NCBI GenBank assembly: GCA_963921825.1 | Contig: OY997591.1 | Coordinates: 31,393,825 to 31,457,824, forward strand | DNA length: 64,000 nt | Source: Erodium maritimum | Taxonomy: Eukaryota; Streptophyta; Magnoliopsida; Geraniales; Geraniaceae | Direction: 5' to 3' | Shown here: positions 35,246 to 46,501 of the stretch, piece after piece | How positions within the stretch are numbered: position 1 is the stretch's first letter | How the letters are laid out: every line of letters begins with the position of its first letter | Made by a program: the position numbers and the translations under genes | Notes under the pieces: model-generated | Seen by the model: only the letters and a program-made list of their open reading frames with translations | Databases searched by the model: none | What the model was told of the DNA's origin: nothing

Positions 35246-36221
35246 ACTTGGTATCAGAGCTCGAGGTTTCACACCTCGGACTGTACGTCAATTAGGTGGG
35301 GAGAGTCGAGTCAGTGGAGTCCCGTCGTGCGTTGGGTGCGTAGGTCGGAAACTGTGTGTAGACCCGTGATGTCCTGAGTCTTGCTTTGTTTGTGTGTGTG
35401 TTGTAGCATTTTGTTGATGGCATACTGATTGTGTGTGGTTGCGTGAACTATTTTTAAACTGTCGCGACTCGACTCAAGGGCGCCCCTGTAGTCGAGGGTG
35501 ACGGTGTTGATATCAAGTGGGTACAATGTAGTTCGGGGACGCCTGGACCGGATTGTAACTACCTGATGTCAAGAAATAAGGTTTTAAAATGAAAGGGAAG
35601 GGTCTTAAAATGAGTCACGCCAGTGCATGTCGCACGCACGCCGTGCACTGGGCGTGCACCATGCACGCAGGCCACACGGAGTGCGTCGACCGAAGGTGGC
35701 CAGTTGAGGTACTCTTTGTCCAATCTGCCCGCCGTGCGCCCAGCGTGCGCTTTGCATGCGCCGTGCACGCTGCGTGCATGTCGTGCGCCTGGCGTGCATG
35801 GTGCATGTTGGGTGTACTCCGTGCGCTCAGCGTGCGCCTCAGAAATTCAGGGCTCTTTTTGCTTCTTTTCGCTCCGTTTCCGACCAAGAATGAGGGCGTG
35901 TTTTTAAAATTGATTGGTCTTGCGAGCGTGTTTTGACTTTGATTGGCCCGGTGGGCGTGTGTTGTTGTTGTTTGGCCGTGTTGGCTTGTGGTTGACGTTG
36001 AGTGACTTGATTTTGTCTGTGAGTCGTTATGCGGTCGTTTGAGCTTTTCCTTTACGTATTACTATAATTAAAGTATTACTAGCGTGAGCGGGGTGACGTT
36101 TAGTGACAAGTACGTTAGGGTAGACGTAGACCGTGTGAACGTTAGTGTTTTTGAGCGTGTTGTCTTCATATAAATTCGCAAACTGAACGTTTGCGTGTAT
36201 CCGTGCAGAGGATACTAAGAC
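35246..36221 (+). other. Tekay-1 leader with a GTGCGC-rich array
   Basis: The primer site is at 35249-35262. At about 35610-35850 lies a GC-rich block built of CGTGCAC, CGTGCGC and GCATGC words. The sister element's leader (63246-63750) lacks it, although the flanking leader sequence matches. A TTGGCCCGGTGGGCGTGTG unit near 35942 is repeated in the sister leader. Frames through this block in four phases (35559-35936) are by-products of its composition. Confidence 0.75.
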
Positions 36222-37440
36222 ATGGCTCGCGGCAGACGAGGACGAGCAGCGGTAACACGGGGACGGGCGCCCACGCGAGGCAGGCGGGGACGGTCAGCGG
36301 GGACACCAGGACGGGTTCCAACCGTTGAGCCCGCCGAGTACGCGGAGGCGCAGGGCACTCCTGTCGGAGAATACATGAGAAGCGACGCGGGACCATCTAT
36401 AGGCACACCCAGCGTCCCGCCGGTCGCGGACCCTCCCGTTATGACTGCCCTGGACGAGCTGACCGGGACAGTCCAGAGTTTGGTGGCGATCATCGCCAGT
36501 CGAGAGTCGGCTTCGCCAGCTCCAGAGGCAATAGCGGTCCCAGTGAGGCCCAATCAGGCAGAGGACCATACGGCCCGGACCTTGCTGGACTTCTTGAAGC
36601 TAGGGATATCTACATTTGTCGGGGAGCCGAACCCTGACCTAGCCGAGAGGTGGCTAGAGCAGGTCACGCGGGACCTGGATACATCAGGTATCGAGGATGG
36701 CCGCCGCAGAGTGTCCTTCGCAGCTCACCAGCTGAGGGACAGCGCCTACCACTGGTGGGGGCGTGTGAAGGACAGTGTCGAGCACGATTACGACGTCTTC
36801 CAAACGGCTTTTCTTGCACAGTACTTCCCCGAGTCGGCTCGGTTGGAGCGACATCGGCAGTTTTTGGACCTAGAGCAGGAGGGGATGACAGTGGCAGAAT
36901 ACGAGGCCAGATTCACGGCCTTGACCAAATTCGCGCCGGAGATGGTGATGATCGAGCAGAACTGTTGCCTGCGGTTTGAGGGGGGACTGAGACCGGTGAT
37001 TCGGGATAAGGTCCTCGCCTTGAGGTTGCGGAAGTATACAGAGCTCGTGGACAACGCAGCGACGGTGGAGCAGGGTATCAGGGATGCGGCCAGGAACCGT
37101 GAAGTTCGACAGCGGCCGACCAGCTTTGCAGGGCCGTCCGAGTCACGAGACCCGAGGAGACAGAGAACCACGAGGTTCTTCCGACCACCGACTCATCCGG
37201 GCGGAGCGAGACAGCTGGGGTCAGTAGCATCAGTAGGGTCAGTCGCCTCAGAGAGGAGGCCGATATGCTATCTCTGCGGGCAGCCAGGCCACTTGCAGCG
37301 AGATTGTCCGACGAGAGGAGGGCCCGCGGCACTACCAGCGACCAGCCGGACATGCCAGGGCTCGGGGTCGAGAGCCGACAAGATCAGCTGTTTCCGGTGC
37401 GGCCGGGTTGGACACACTATGGCATGGTGCCGTGAGCCGT
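36222..37440 (+). other. Tekay-1 gag region
   Basis: The region begins [20 protein letters not shown], a basic Arg/Gly-rich N-terminus. A retrotransposon gag domain follows ([19 protein letters not shown], then [20 protein letters not shown]) at about 36680-37090. Two CCHC knuckles come next, [14 protein letters not shown] at about 37266-37308 and [14 protein letters not shown] at about 37388-37430. Gag forms the particle and binds the element RNA. Part of a broken element, described as a fossil. Confidence 0.9.
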
Positions 37441-37679
37441 TGGGAGCGACATCAGCGCAGCGACCGCAACAGTCGCGGACAGTACAGTCACCCAGGGGTC
37501 GCCCTCGTCAGAGTCAGCAGTCGAGGTTCTCACAGTCGTCTACTAGCGCGCCGGTTCCGAGGCAGCAGCAGAGACATGGGTATTCAGCGGCTAGTGCGCC
37601 GGGTCAGAGGCAGCAGGCCTCGCCGGGGAGAGTGTACGCAGTCACCGACTCCAGGGCCCCAGGATCTACCACGTACCGC

Positions 37680-40600
37680 GAGACCATTCAGGGTACGTGG
37701 TTATTGTATCATTTATGGGAATTGTTCTTATTTGATACTGGGGCGTCGCATTCGTTTATTTCATTGAGTTGTGCTGAGGGGTTGGGACTGAGTTTAGAGC
37801 CGTTGAGTCCACCCCTATGCCTGGACACCCCAGTTGGGGGTGGAGTATCGTTGACTAGAGTCTGTCGTGCCTGCGAGATTAGAGTCGCAGACTGTCCTTG
37901 CCCTGGTGATCTTCTCGTACTGGGAATGACGACCTTTGATGTGATCTTGGGAATGGATTGGCTGGCGAGGTACCGAGCCAATATCGGTTGCTACAGGCGA
38001 CGAGTGACAGTGTCAGCAGGCAACACAACGGTGAAGTGTGTGCTGGGTAGTAAGAGCGGGGTTCTCCTGTCGGCGTTGTCCGCAGTGGAGGAAGTATCGG
38101 CTGTGCAGAGCCGAGAGTTACTGAGAGTGGTATGCGAGTTCCCCGAGGTCTTTCCTGAGGAGTTGAGCGGGTTGCCACCGGTTCGTGAGGTGGAGTTCGG
38201 GATTGACCTACTGCTGGGAACGGCGGCGATATTGATGGCGCCTTACAGGTTTGCGCCGGCAGAGTTGACTGAGCTGAAGCGTCAGCTAGAGGAGCTTCAG
38301 CAGAAGGGGTTTATCCGTCCGAGTGTATCGTCGTGGGGAGCACCAGCACTCTTCGTGAAGAAGAAGAGTGGAGAGCTACTAATGTGTATAGATTACCGGA
38401 AGCTGAACCGGGTTACGGTGAAGAACCGATACCCGATGCCGAGGATCGATGACTTGTTCGACTAGTTGAGAGGGTCGACCTGCTTCTCGAAGATCGATCT
38501 ACGATCCGGTTATTATCAGTTGCGAGTCCGTAAGGGGGACGTCGCAAAGACTGCATTCCGGACATGCTACGGGCACTACGAGTTCCTGGTGATGCCATTC
38601 GGACTGACGAACGCACCTGCAACGTTCATGGACCTGATGAACAGTATATTCCGGCCGTACTTAGATCAGTTTTTGGTGGTGTTCGTAGACGACACACTGA
38701 TCTATTCGAAGAGCGAGGCGGCACATGAGGTACATCTGAGGACTGTTCTGAAACTACTGCGCGAGCATCAGCTATATGCCAACCTGGAGAAGTGCGAGTT
38801 CTGGCTCGCTGAGGTGAAATTCCTCGGTCACATCGTGTCCCGTGACGGTATACTGGTCGATCCGTCGAAGATCGACGCGGTCTCGAAGTGGGCACGGCCC
38901 ACGAGTGTCTTCGAGATCCGCAGCTTTCTGGGGTTGGCAGGCTATTATCGGCGATTTGTCCAGGACTTTGCACGACTAGCCGCGTCGTTGACTCTGTTGA
39001 CGCGCAAGGGAGTCGGGTTTGTGTGGACGGAGGACTGTGAACGGGCGTTCACGGAGTTGAAGACTCGGCTGACTACCGCTCCAGTATTGGTGGTGCCCGA
39101 GCGAGGGATTGGGTATGATGTCTACTGTGATGCGTCCGGAGAGGGACTGGGCTGCGTATTGATGCAGTTGGGCAGGGTTGTGCCTTATGGCTCCAGGCAG
39201 TTGAAGACGCACGAGCGCAACTATCCTACCCACGACTTGGAGCTAGCAGCAGTCGTGTTCGCGCTAAAAGGCTGGCGATATTATCTTTATGGCGAGGGGT
39301 TCCAGGTGTTCTCGGATCACAAGAGCCTCAAGTACATATTTTCCCAGCGAGACTTGAACATGCGCCAGCGGCGGTGGATGGAGCTACTCGAGGAGTACGA
39401 CTTCGAGCTACACTACCATCCGGGTAAGGCGAATGTGGTCGCCGCCGCCTTGAGTAGGAAGTCGGTTCCGAGCCTCGCCAATATATCAGTCCGAGAGTGG
39501 GACATGATGGGGGAGCTGAGCACGTTCGGTCTTGAGCTAGAGGAGGTTACTGGTGACATGGCCATGTGCTCATTAGTGGCTCAGCCCTCACTGCTTGCCC
39601 GAGTGTTGGAGGCACAACCAGAGGACGTCGAGACGCTAGAGATCCGAGAGAGGGTCGTCCGAGGTAACGAAGTGGCAGGCTGTGATGTTAGTGCTGATTG
39701 GAGGTTACGGTATCGAGGAGGGTTGTTCGTGCCGGGCAACTGTAGAGACGATGTGTTGCGAGAGTCGCATCATTCGCGTCTTACAGTGCACCCGGGGGGA
39801 ACCAAGATGTACCGTGACATCAGGCGGCACTTCTGGAGGCGCGGGATGCGGAGAGCAGTCGCAGAGTTTGTGTCGAGATATCTCGTCTATCAGCAGGTGA
39901 AGGCCGAGCATCAGCGTCCCACAGGATTGTTGCAGCCACTACCGATTGCCTAGTGGAAGTGGGAGCATATCACTATGGACTTCGTGTGTGGACTACCGAG
40001 ATCGCCGAAGGGAAACGACGCCGTATGGGTAGTAGTCGACCGGTTGACCAAGTCGGCCCATTTCCTAGCTATGAGGATGACGGATCCGGTCGACAAGTTG
40101 AGCAGCCTGTACATTCAGGAGATAGTGCGTCTCCATGGGGTGCCGGTGTCGATAGTGTCTGACAGGGATCCCCGTTTCACGTCCAGGTTTTGGCCGAGTC
40201 TGCAGACCGCGTTGGGGACCGAGGTTCTACTCAGTACAGCTCACCATCCTCACACAGACGGTCAGTCCGAGTGCACTATTCAGATCTTGGAATACATGCT
40301 GCGGGCATGTGTGCTGGATTTCAGGGGATCGTGGGAGACCCACCTGCCGTTGGCCGAGTTCGCCTACGACAACAGCTACCAGGCCAGTATTGGGATGGCA
40401 CCGTTCGAAGCGTTGTATAGGAGGCCGTGTCGATCGCCAGTGTGTTGGGCAGAGGTGGGGGACAAGAGTCTGCTGGGGCCGGATCTTGTCAGAGAGACGA
40501 CAGAGAAGGTCGCGCTGATACGCGATCGGTTGAGGACCGCGTAGAGTCGGCAGAAGAGTTATGCCGACAGACGACGTCGACCTCTTGAGTTCGCAGTCGG

Positions 40601-41040
40601 GGATCACGTGTTCCTGAAGGTGAGCCCGAGGAAGGGGCTGGTACGGTTCAGACGCAGCGGGGGCAAGTTGGCTCCGCGGTACATTGGCCCGTTCGAGATC
40701 TTGAGCAGAGTGAGAGCAGTGGCTTATCGTCTGGCGTTGCCACCGCAACTTGGGAGAGTTCATAACGTCTTCCACGTGTCCCAGTTGCGGTAGTACAATG
40801 CGGACCCCTCCCACGTCATTGAGTGGACAGATATCGAGGTGGCTGACGATGTCTCCTATGAGGAGCAGCCGGCTCGGATCCTGGACAAACGGGAGCAGAC
40901 CCTGCGGGGAGGCAAGATTATCCGCCTGGTACGAGTGCAGTGGAAGCATCACGGGGCTGAGTCGACTTGGGAACACGAGTACGAGGTTCGCGCGAAGTAC
41001 CCCGACCTATTCGACTCCCGAGGTACGTTTGTTTTAAATT
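37680..41040 (+). other. Tekay-1 pol region with chromodomain
   Basis: Domain order along the region: aspartic protease ([12 protein letters not shown], about 37728), reverse transcriptase ([19 protein letters not shown], about 38385; [10 protein letters not shown], about 38680), RNase H ([13 protein letters not shown], about 39118), integrase zinc region (about 39765-39890) and core (MDFVCGLPRSPKGNDAVWVV, about 39975), and a C-terminal chromodomain (YEEQPARILDKREQ ... TWEHEYEVRAKYPDLF, about 40855-41010). The chromodomain targets integration through histone marks in this clade. The region is broken, as stated for the whole element. Confidence 0.92.
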
Positions 41041-41072
41041 TCGCGGACGAAATTTCTTTAAGGGGGGTAGAC

Positions 41073-43889
41073 TGTAATAACCACTCCTGGTCAACGCCAG
41101 TCAAACCTGCGAAAAATAGGAAAATTTATTTTTTTTAAGACAGACACTTAATTGAACCTAAAATGACCCCGAGGGTCATACCGGACTTAAGTTGACCTCG
41201 ATATCGACCAAAGTGAGTTCCGGGGGACTCAGGGCAACTTTCTGATCAATTTGGGAAATGTTGACTTTTCGGTGGAAAAGTCAACCGAGCGACGTTTTGG
41301 TCCATTCGAGGACCGTTTTGGATCCAAAAAGCTTAGCCGTCGTCGCAGCGGTCTTAGTTGAGCCGTTTCCTTGCAGCCCGTCAAGTTTCGTAATTTCTTG
41401 GAAAAAGTGCCCGTTCGGGGCCCGAAACGTCCGATTTTCGCGAATCTGATTGGAAAATATCTAGTCGATATTTTCCAAAAGGTGTGGGACCCACCTTGCC
41501 ACTTGTCCAACAAGTGGTGGTGTTAGTTTTGGGGGGAAAAGGGAAGATGAGCCCTTATAGGGTTCGGCCACACCAAAAAGAAAAGGAAAAAAATATAGAA
41601 AAAAGGAAGAGAGTGGTTTAGAGAGAGAAGGAGAAGAAGAAGAAGAGAGAAGGGAGAGAAAGCTAGGGTTTGGGTGTCACTATTCACGTCTTCCACCCTT
41701 GGATCGTCTCAAAGCTTGAAGAATCGAATTCCCCTCGTCTTCCTCTACGGTAATCACCAAACCGATCTTCATTTTAGTTAATCTCAAATGTTAGGGTTTG
41801 GTTAAAATGAGTAGTTTAGGGTTGTATTGAGGTTGGGGGATCGTTGGAGACGTTTTGGAGGCGTTTGGGGGTGAAGGGGACGTTTTCCGGCGACCGGGAG
41901 CTCGGGAGGAGCTCCGGCCACCATAGGGGGTGGCCGGCCACCATGAGGGGTGGCTGGCCGGAGCTAGGGCCGGCCACCACCATGGTGGGCTGGGCCCAAG
42001 CCAACCCTAGCCACCCACGGCCAAGGGTGGCCGGGTGGGGCCCACGTGCTCGGGTGATCGGGTTAGTGTTCGGGTGGTTTAGAACGTTCCCCGGACCATT
42101 TATCCACAACCGAATCGAAATTTGGAATTAAAATGCAAAAGTTGTAATTATCGGGTTTAGAAACTTTAAACGTTAATTAATTGACTCGAAATTCGATTCC
42201 GTCGAGTGCCTAGGAACCCTTGAATAATTTTAAGACCGTAGAAACGAAAACGGGAATTTTTGGAGCCCCGGAAGGGCATTTCCAAAACCCGGGCAGATTC
42301 GCCATGTCGGGCGAATCGGGCCTTTACGGGTCCTTTATCGACAATGTCGAGTAATTGGGAAGTTTGGGAGTGATCGACATTTTCGGGGTTACGTTTGGGC
42401 GTTAAGTTCATTGAATTTCAGTTTATTCCTGCGAGTTTAAAAGTGCCTTAAAATTGTGTTCTTTTAGATCGTGCTGCAGACCGAGGCAAAGGAAAGCTAG
42501 GCGAGTGACTGAGATCACGCCGGGGCTTATTTGGGCACTTTGGAGAACTTATACGAGGTAGGGAAAAGTAGCCGGATCTCGGCCCTGACTAGGGAAAGTT
42601 AACAGTAGAATTGCATGTGACACCGGGGTGTCGTGGGTTAAGTAGGTTTATCGAATATTAGAAAGGCATGATACGGGAACGTAGCGAACCTTAGAAATGC
42701 ATGTGATACTTAGTAGTGTCGTAGGAGCAGAGAACTTAGCGATATTAGAATTACTGGAGGCATATGACCATGCCCGGAGGTTGATTGTTTCATTTATGTC
42801 TTGGGTGGCCATGAGAGCCCGTATTTTACTGTTGGTGTGTCTTAGGAGGCCATGAGGTCCCGTGGGGTTGTTGAACCCGTGTTTTTACCGTTGGAGTCTT
42901 GAGTGGCCATGAGTGCCTGTGGAGTGTTGAACTGGTCTTGTTGCTGTTTGTTGGACTTTGCTTGTGATTGTGATTGTGTTTGCCCGAGGTTAGTGACCCG
43001 ATTGTGTGTCGGGAAGTGGTGTGGAATTTGGTTGGCTTACCCGAGTTCGAGTCTCGGTAAGTTGCGAGCGTTCTTTGGTTGTCCTGATCCGTGTTCGACT
43101 CTCGACAGGTTGCGAGTGTTCTTTGGCTAGCCTGATCCGTGTTCGAGTCTCGGCAGGTTGTGAGCGTTTTTAGGCGATGGAAATGGCAGCTCCCCTTCCG
43201 ACTAGCTATCGGAAAAGTAGCTCGGTTTATTGCCAACAGGTTGACCGCCTGGAGCCTGACAGTGATAGGTAAAGCGCGTGGGGCACGCTCGAGCCCAGCC
43301 GGTTAGCAACCGGCACTGAGTAGCTGACAGGAATGCGATCCTTTGTGATCTTGTTTGGTGTGCGATCCTTTGTGATCTTGTTTGGTGTTTCGTAGTATTC
43401 TGTCGTGTCTTTGGAGGAGGCCGTCGATAGTTGTGTTGGGTTTATATTACGAGTCCGAGTGTTGAGTCTGTTGAGGAAGGTAACGGGTTGTGTGTCAGTT
43501 GAGTACTTGAGTTTGGGATTGTGGTCCTGGTGTTGGGTTTGGTTTTGGTGTTACCGGCATTGTCTGCTAAGTATGCCGTAGTCAGTCTGTTATTCGTGGT
43601 GGTGAGCGAACGCTCACCCCTAGCTGCTTTTCCTACAGCTACTGATCACAGGACGAACTAGTTTAGCTCTCGAAGCTTGTGGAGCTAGGAGCGGAGTCCA
43701 GGTTTTATCTTTTGAGTCTAGTGACGGATACCATGTACTTGTCCAATTGTTGGGACGTTTTTGAGTTGTAAATATTATTTTGATAACTAATTGGAAATTT
43801 CAAAGTGTTTATTCAAAACAAGTTTCAAATGTTTTATGATTTTAAATGTTCGCGTCCCGAGTTCGGTTTACTGAATTTGGGGCATGACA
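41073..43889 (+). repeat. 3' LTR of Tekay-1
   Basis: 2817 bp. Compared with the 5' LTR it has about 24 extra bases near 42940 and a direct duplication of about 28 bp holding GCGATCCTTTGTGATC near 43334-43390, along with scattered substitutions. It ends GGGGCATGACA. Confidence 0.93.
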
Positions 43890-44678
43890 GTTTTGATTTA
43901 GAAAGATTGGTAATCTTCGATTAGGTGATGAGCTTAAAGGGTTTTGAAGAGAAGTGAAGTTTGGTCTGCTGAAAAGGGACCATTTGAGGCTTGAAGGGAA
44001 AAGAGGATTGGGAAATATGTAGAGCTTGTGGTTTGTTCTTCACGATCCTTCTCAGACGCCCTATTTCTAGTCCTCTGAAGATCCCCAATTCTAGAACTGT
44101 AAAATCTGATTCTTGTATTAAACTAAAAAAATCTAAACCTGCAAAATCTGATTTTTGTATTAAACAATAAAGGAAAATAAAGAATTTTTGAAAATAAAAA
44201 CTTACATTCAAAAAATCTTATTTTTATATAATATTTAAAATAATGAAAATTAAAGAGAGAAAATATATTAATTTATGAATATTAATTAAATGAAAATATA
44301 ATTTAACATGATTTCAAAAAATAAAAATTGAAAAAAAAGAATTCTGATTTCTCTATACTTTAAAAAAAGAAATTTTATTTTTATATATTTATAAAAAATA
44401 AAATATAATTTTTTAAAATAAAAAACAGATTCTATAAAATAAATAAATAATTTTTTTGAAAACAAATAACATGCTTTTGAAAATTTGACTGTTAGTGAGA
44501 AGTATTTTGGACTTTTTAATTGTTTTGGATGAAAAAGTGATAAAAATTTACCGACGGGTATGAAAGTGACAAGATCACAATTTTAGAATAACGAGATATC
44601 AAAAAATAAAACTAAGATAGTGAGATGAAAAAACACAGTGATCAAAACAATGAAATGAAATTTAGCGCCTTAATAATA

Positions 44679-45003
44679 AATCGTCTTAATTTACTAAAAA
44701 AAAATGAACAAAACATGAACTGCCCTGTTTATTTTATTGTTCTGTTTCACGTCAGAGACCCAATAATACTCCAAAATGTAACCGGAGAGATTCAACCATT
44801 TTTTATTACGTCCCATTAACATTGAGGCACCTCACTTTGATTACACAGACGTCCACTAAATTGATGCAATGATGGTCCATCCTTAATAGAATTTACTACA
44901 ATGAGGGCATAGATCAGAAAGGCATCACTCGTACTCTTTTTCTTTTTAAAATATAAAATGTAAAGCGTGTTGTAGAAGAAATACAAACAATTCCCATATC
45001 AGT
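44679..45003. other. Downstream flank of AFR
   Basis: AT-rich DNA between MULE-3 and the AFR stop codon. The part next to 45003 is probably AFR 3' UTR. No other feature is seen. Confidence 0.5.
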
Positions 45004-45990
45004 TCATGCATAAAGCACTTGACAAGAGCAAGGATAAAAATCTTGAAACCGTTGAGGTGATTCCATAACCCGCCACGTAACCCTCCATCTCTTACAGTGT
45101 TCCTCGTACACCTTCCCCACCGCCACGCGCAGCCCAGTGGACACAACATATATGATCCCCTCCGCCGCATTAGCCGCCACGGGTCTCCCAATCGCGTGAT
45201 ACGGATACCTCTCTCCTCCCACCTCCATCCACGTGTCCTCCTCCGCCACGTAGACTTTGACCGTACCGTCGTCATCTATCACGAACAGCCTGTCTCCGAC
45301 CACGACGCTCAGCCCAGTCCACCCTTCCCTGACGGCGCCACTCATCTCCAGCCACCTCTCCCCGTCGTACACCCCCCCTCTCGGTGCAAACGTGAACGGC
45401 CACGTCACCATCATCCTGCCCCCCACCACGGCCGTCTTGTACTTTGCCAGAACCACGCGCATCTTACTTCCCTCTTCCCACGCTCCCTTCTCCGGGTCGT
45501 AACAGTCCACCGCCCCCACCGCCCTGCTCCCCCCGACGGCGACGATCTTCCCGCCGACGAATTCCGCGGCGAAAAACAGCCGTGGTCTGGGCATGGGCGT
45601 GAGGAACGACCACCGGTTCGTGGAGGCGGAGAACACGAGCGCGGTGTCCAAGGGAGCCCCGGTGGCCGCCAGCATCCCGCCGAGGACGAATAACATGCCC
45701 GCGCGTGGGATCGACGTGCAGGCGAAGGCGGGTGGGCAGGCGTCCTGGGGACACGGCATGGGAGGGAGGGAGAACCAACGGCCGGATCGGGGGTCCAGGG
45801 TGAGCCACTCAATCTTAGACGTTGGTTTGTGGACGGCCAGGATGAAGAGGTAAGGAAGGGAGAGAGAGCTCCTGGAGATGGCCTTGTTCCATGAAGATGA
45901 AACGGTGCGTGCCGTCATTCGGTAAGGGTAGGGCACGTGGAGGAGACACACCTCGGCTACCTCGTCCGGCAGTCCTGGGATCAACGCCAT
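45004..45990 (-). CDS. AFR: F-box/kelch-repeat protein AFR
   Basis: AFR (attenuated far-red response) is the F-box subunit of an SCF ubiquitin ligase that acts positively in phytochrome A far-red signalling in Arabidopsis. The single exon gives 328 codons. The F-box-like N-terminus is ALIPGLPDEVAEVCLLHVPYPYRMTARTVSSSWNKAI (about residues 2-38). Kelch repeats follow, with AGMLFVLGGMLAATG, NRWSFLTPMPRPRLFFAAEF, GKIVAVGG and VDCYDPEKGAWEEGSKM. A GWTGLSVVVGDRLFVI block and the end SCQVLYA match Arabidopsis AFR as I remember it; that protein is about 40 residues longer. I chose the ATG at 45990, where the family N-terminus starts. The frame extends 36 codons further upstream, but a TATA box lies inside that stretch. 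No break is seen. Confidence 0.9.
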   Translation of the reverse strand: MALIPGLPDEVAEVCLLHVPYPYRMTARTVSSSWNKAISRSSLSLPYLFILAVHKPTSKIEWLTLDPRSGRWFSLPPMPCPQDACPPAFACTSIPRAGMLFVLGGMLAATGAPLDTALVFSASTNRWSFLTPMPRPRLFFAAEFVGGKIVAVGGSRAVGAVDCYDPEKGAWEEGSKMRVVLAKYKTAVVGGRMMVTWPFTFAPRGGVYDGERWLEMSGAVREGWTGLSVVVGDRLFVIDDDGTVKVYVAEEDTWMEVGGERYPYHAIGRPVAANAAEGIIYVVSTGLRVAVGKVYEEHCKRWRVTWRVMESPQRFQDFYPCSCQVLYA

Positions 45991-46011
45991 TTCCCTTATT
46001 TCTTTGCACTT

Positions 46012-46050
46012 TGAATAAATTTGAGCTCCCGTCGTCGTGATTATATACAA
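46012..46050 (-). promoter_or_regulatory. Core promoter of AFR
   Basis: The minus strand reads TGTATATAATC at about 46039-46049, some 50 bases upstream of the chosen ATG. This implies a very short leader and rules out the longer upstream reading frame as coding. Confidence 0.5.
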
Positions 46051-46430
46051 TTTTTTGACAATATAGTTAAACAACCGTATACGATTGATTGGTACCACTA
46101 ATTAATATTAACTATTAAGTCAATTTATATTTCTAGCAAACTCTTTTTTGATAGATATTTCGACCCAACTCTTTATTTCTTGCTAAGCTCAAAAAATATG
46201 TCATTAAACTAAAGTTGAAGTTTGTGGTCTGTAGTTTTCCAATAAATATCATCGCCATTTGTATATTGGTAAACGATCCCTAATTGTATGGGCGTCATCA
46301 TCACAATAATAATTTTATTATGATTCTTTCTCTTTGATTGACTTTATGCTTCCTTTTATTATCTGTGGCCATTTGGTAGATCCGTCTAAATATGACTTTA
46401 GTACCACTTACGCCGCAAACAATTTGCGGG
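46051..46430. other. Upstream region of AFR
   Basis: AT-rich intergenic DNA that presumably holds the AFR regulatory region. A short inverted repeat CCGCAAA-CAA-TTTGCGG lies at about 46412-46428, directly beside the T-run of the inverted LINE. No gene is seen. Confidence 0.45.
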
Positions 46431-46501
46431 TTTTTTTTTTCTCTTTTGGAATGAGTAATCCAAGAAGTGTATTAATGCAAAGCATAAACTATTCTATAAA
46501 G

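Larger units (their letters stand above)
32479..43894 (+). mobile_element. Full-length Ty3/gypsy chromovirus, Tekay/Del clade (Tekay-1)
   Basis: The element is 32484-43889, flanked by perfect GTTTT duplications (32479-32483 and 43890-43894). LTRs are 32484-35245 (2762 bp) and 41073-43889 (2817 bp), TGTAATAACC...TGACA. The primer site TGGTATCAGAGCTC at 35250 matches initiator tRNA-Met, and the polypurine tract AAGGGGGGTAGAC lies just before 41073. The coding order is gag, protease, reverse transcriptase, RNase H, integrase and a C-terminal chromodomain, which defines the clade. The coding region is broken, with about four breaks. By eye the LTRs differ by roughly 2-3%, suggesting about 1-2 million years at usual plant rates. 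Structure and ends are otherwise complete. Confidence 0.95.
31970..44678. mobile_element. Non-autonomous MULE (MULE-3), split by a chromovirus
   Basis: The ends are GGGTAAATTTCATCTTACTATC at 31979 and the inverted GGCGCTAAATTTCATTTC ending at 44669. They are flanked by 9-bp duplications TTAATATTA (31970-31978) and TTAATAATA (44670-44678), one mismatch. The arms share about 130 bp, diverged, with TCTCACTACC subrepeats. Without the chromovirus (32484-43889 and its duplication) the element is about 1.28 kb. The left inner part (32200-32480) is CT-rich and resembles a plant 5' leader. AT-rich tracts lie at 44190-44460. Confidence 0.78.

Noticed and set aside
35559-35936. Overlapping frames in four phases with Cys/His/Ala-rich peptides
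   Set aside because: By-product of the GTGCGC/GTGCAC array in the Tekay-1 leader.
45097-45853. Plus-strand frames up to 198 codons, Pro/His/Arg-rich
   Set aside because: Antisense to the GC-rich AFR coding exon.
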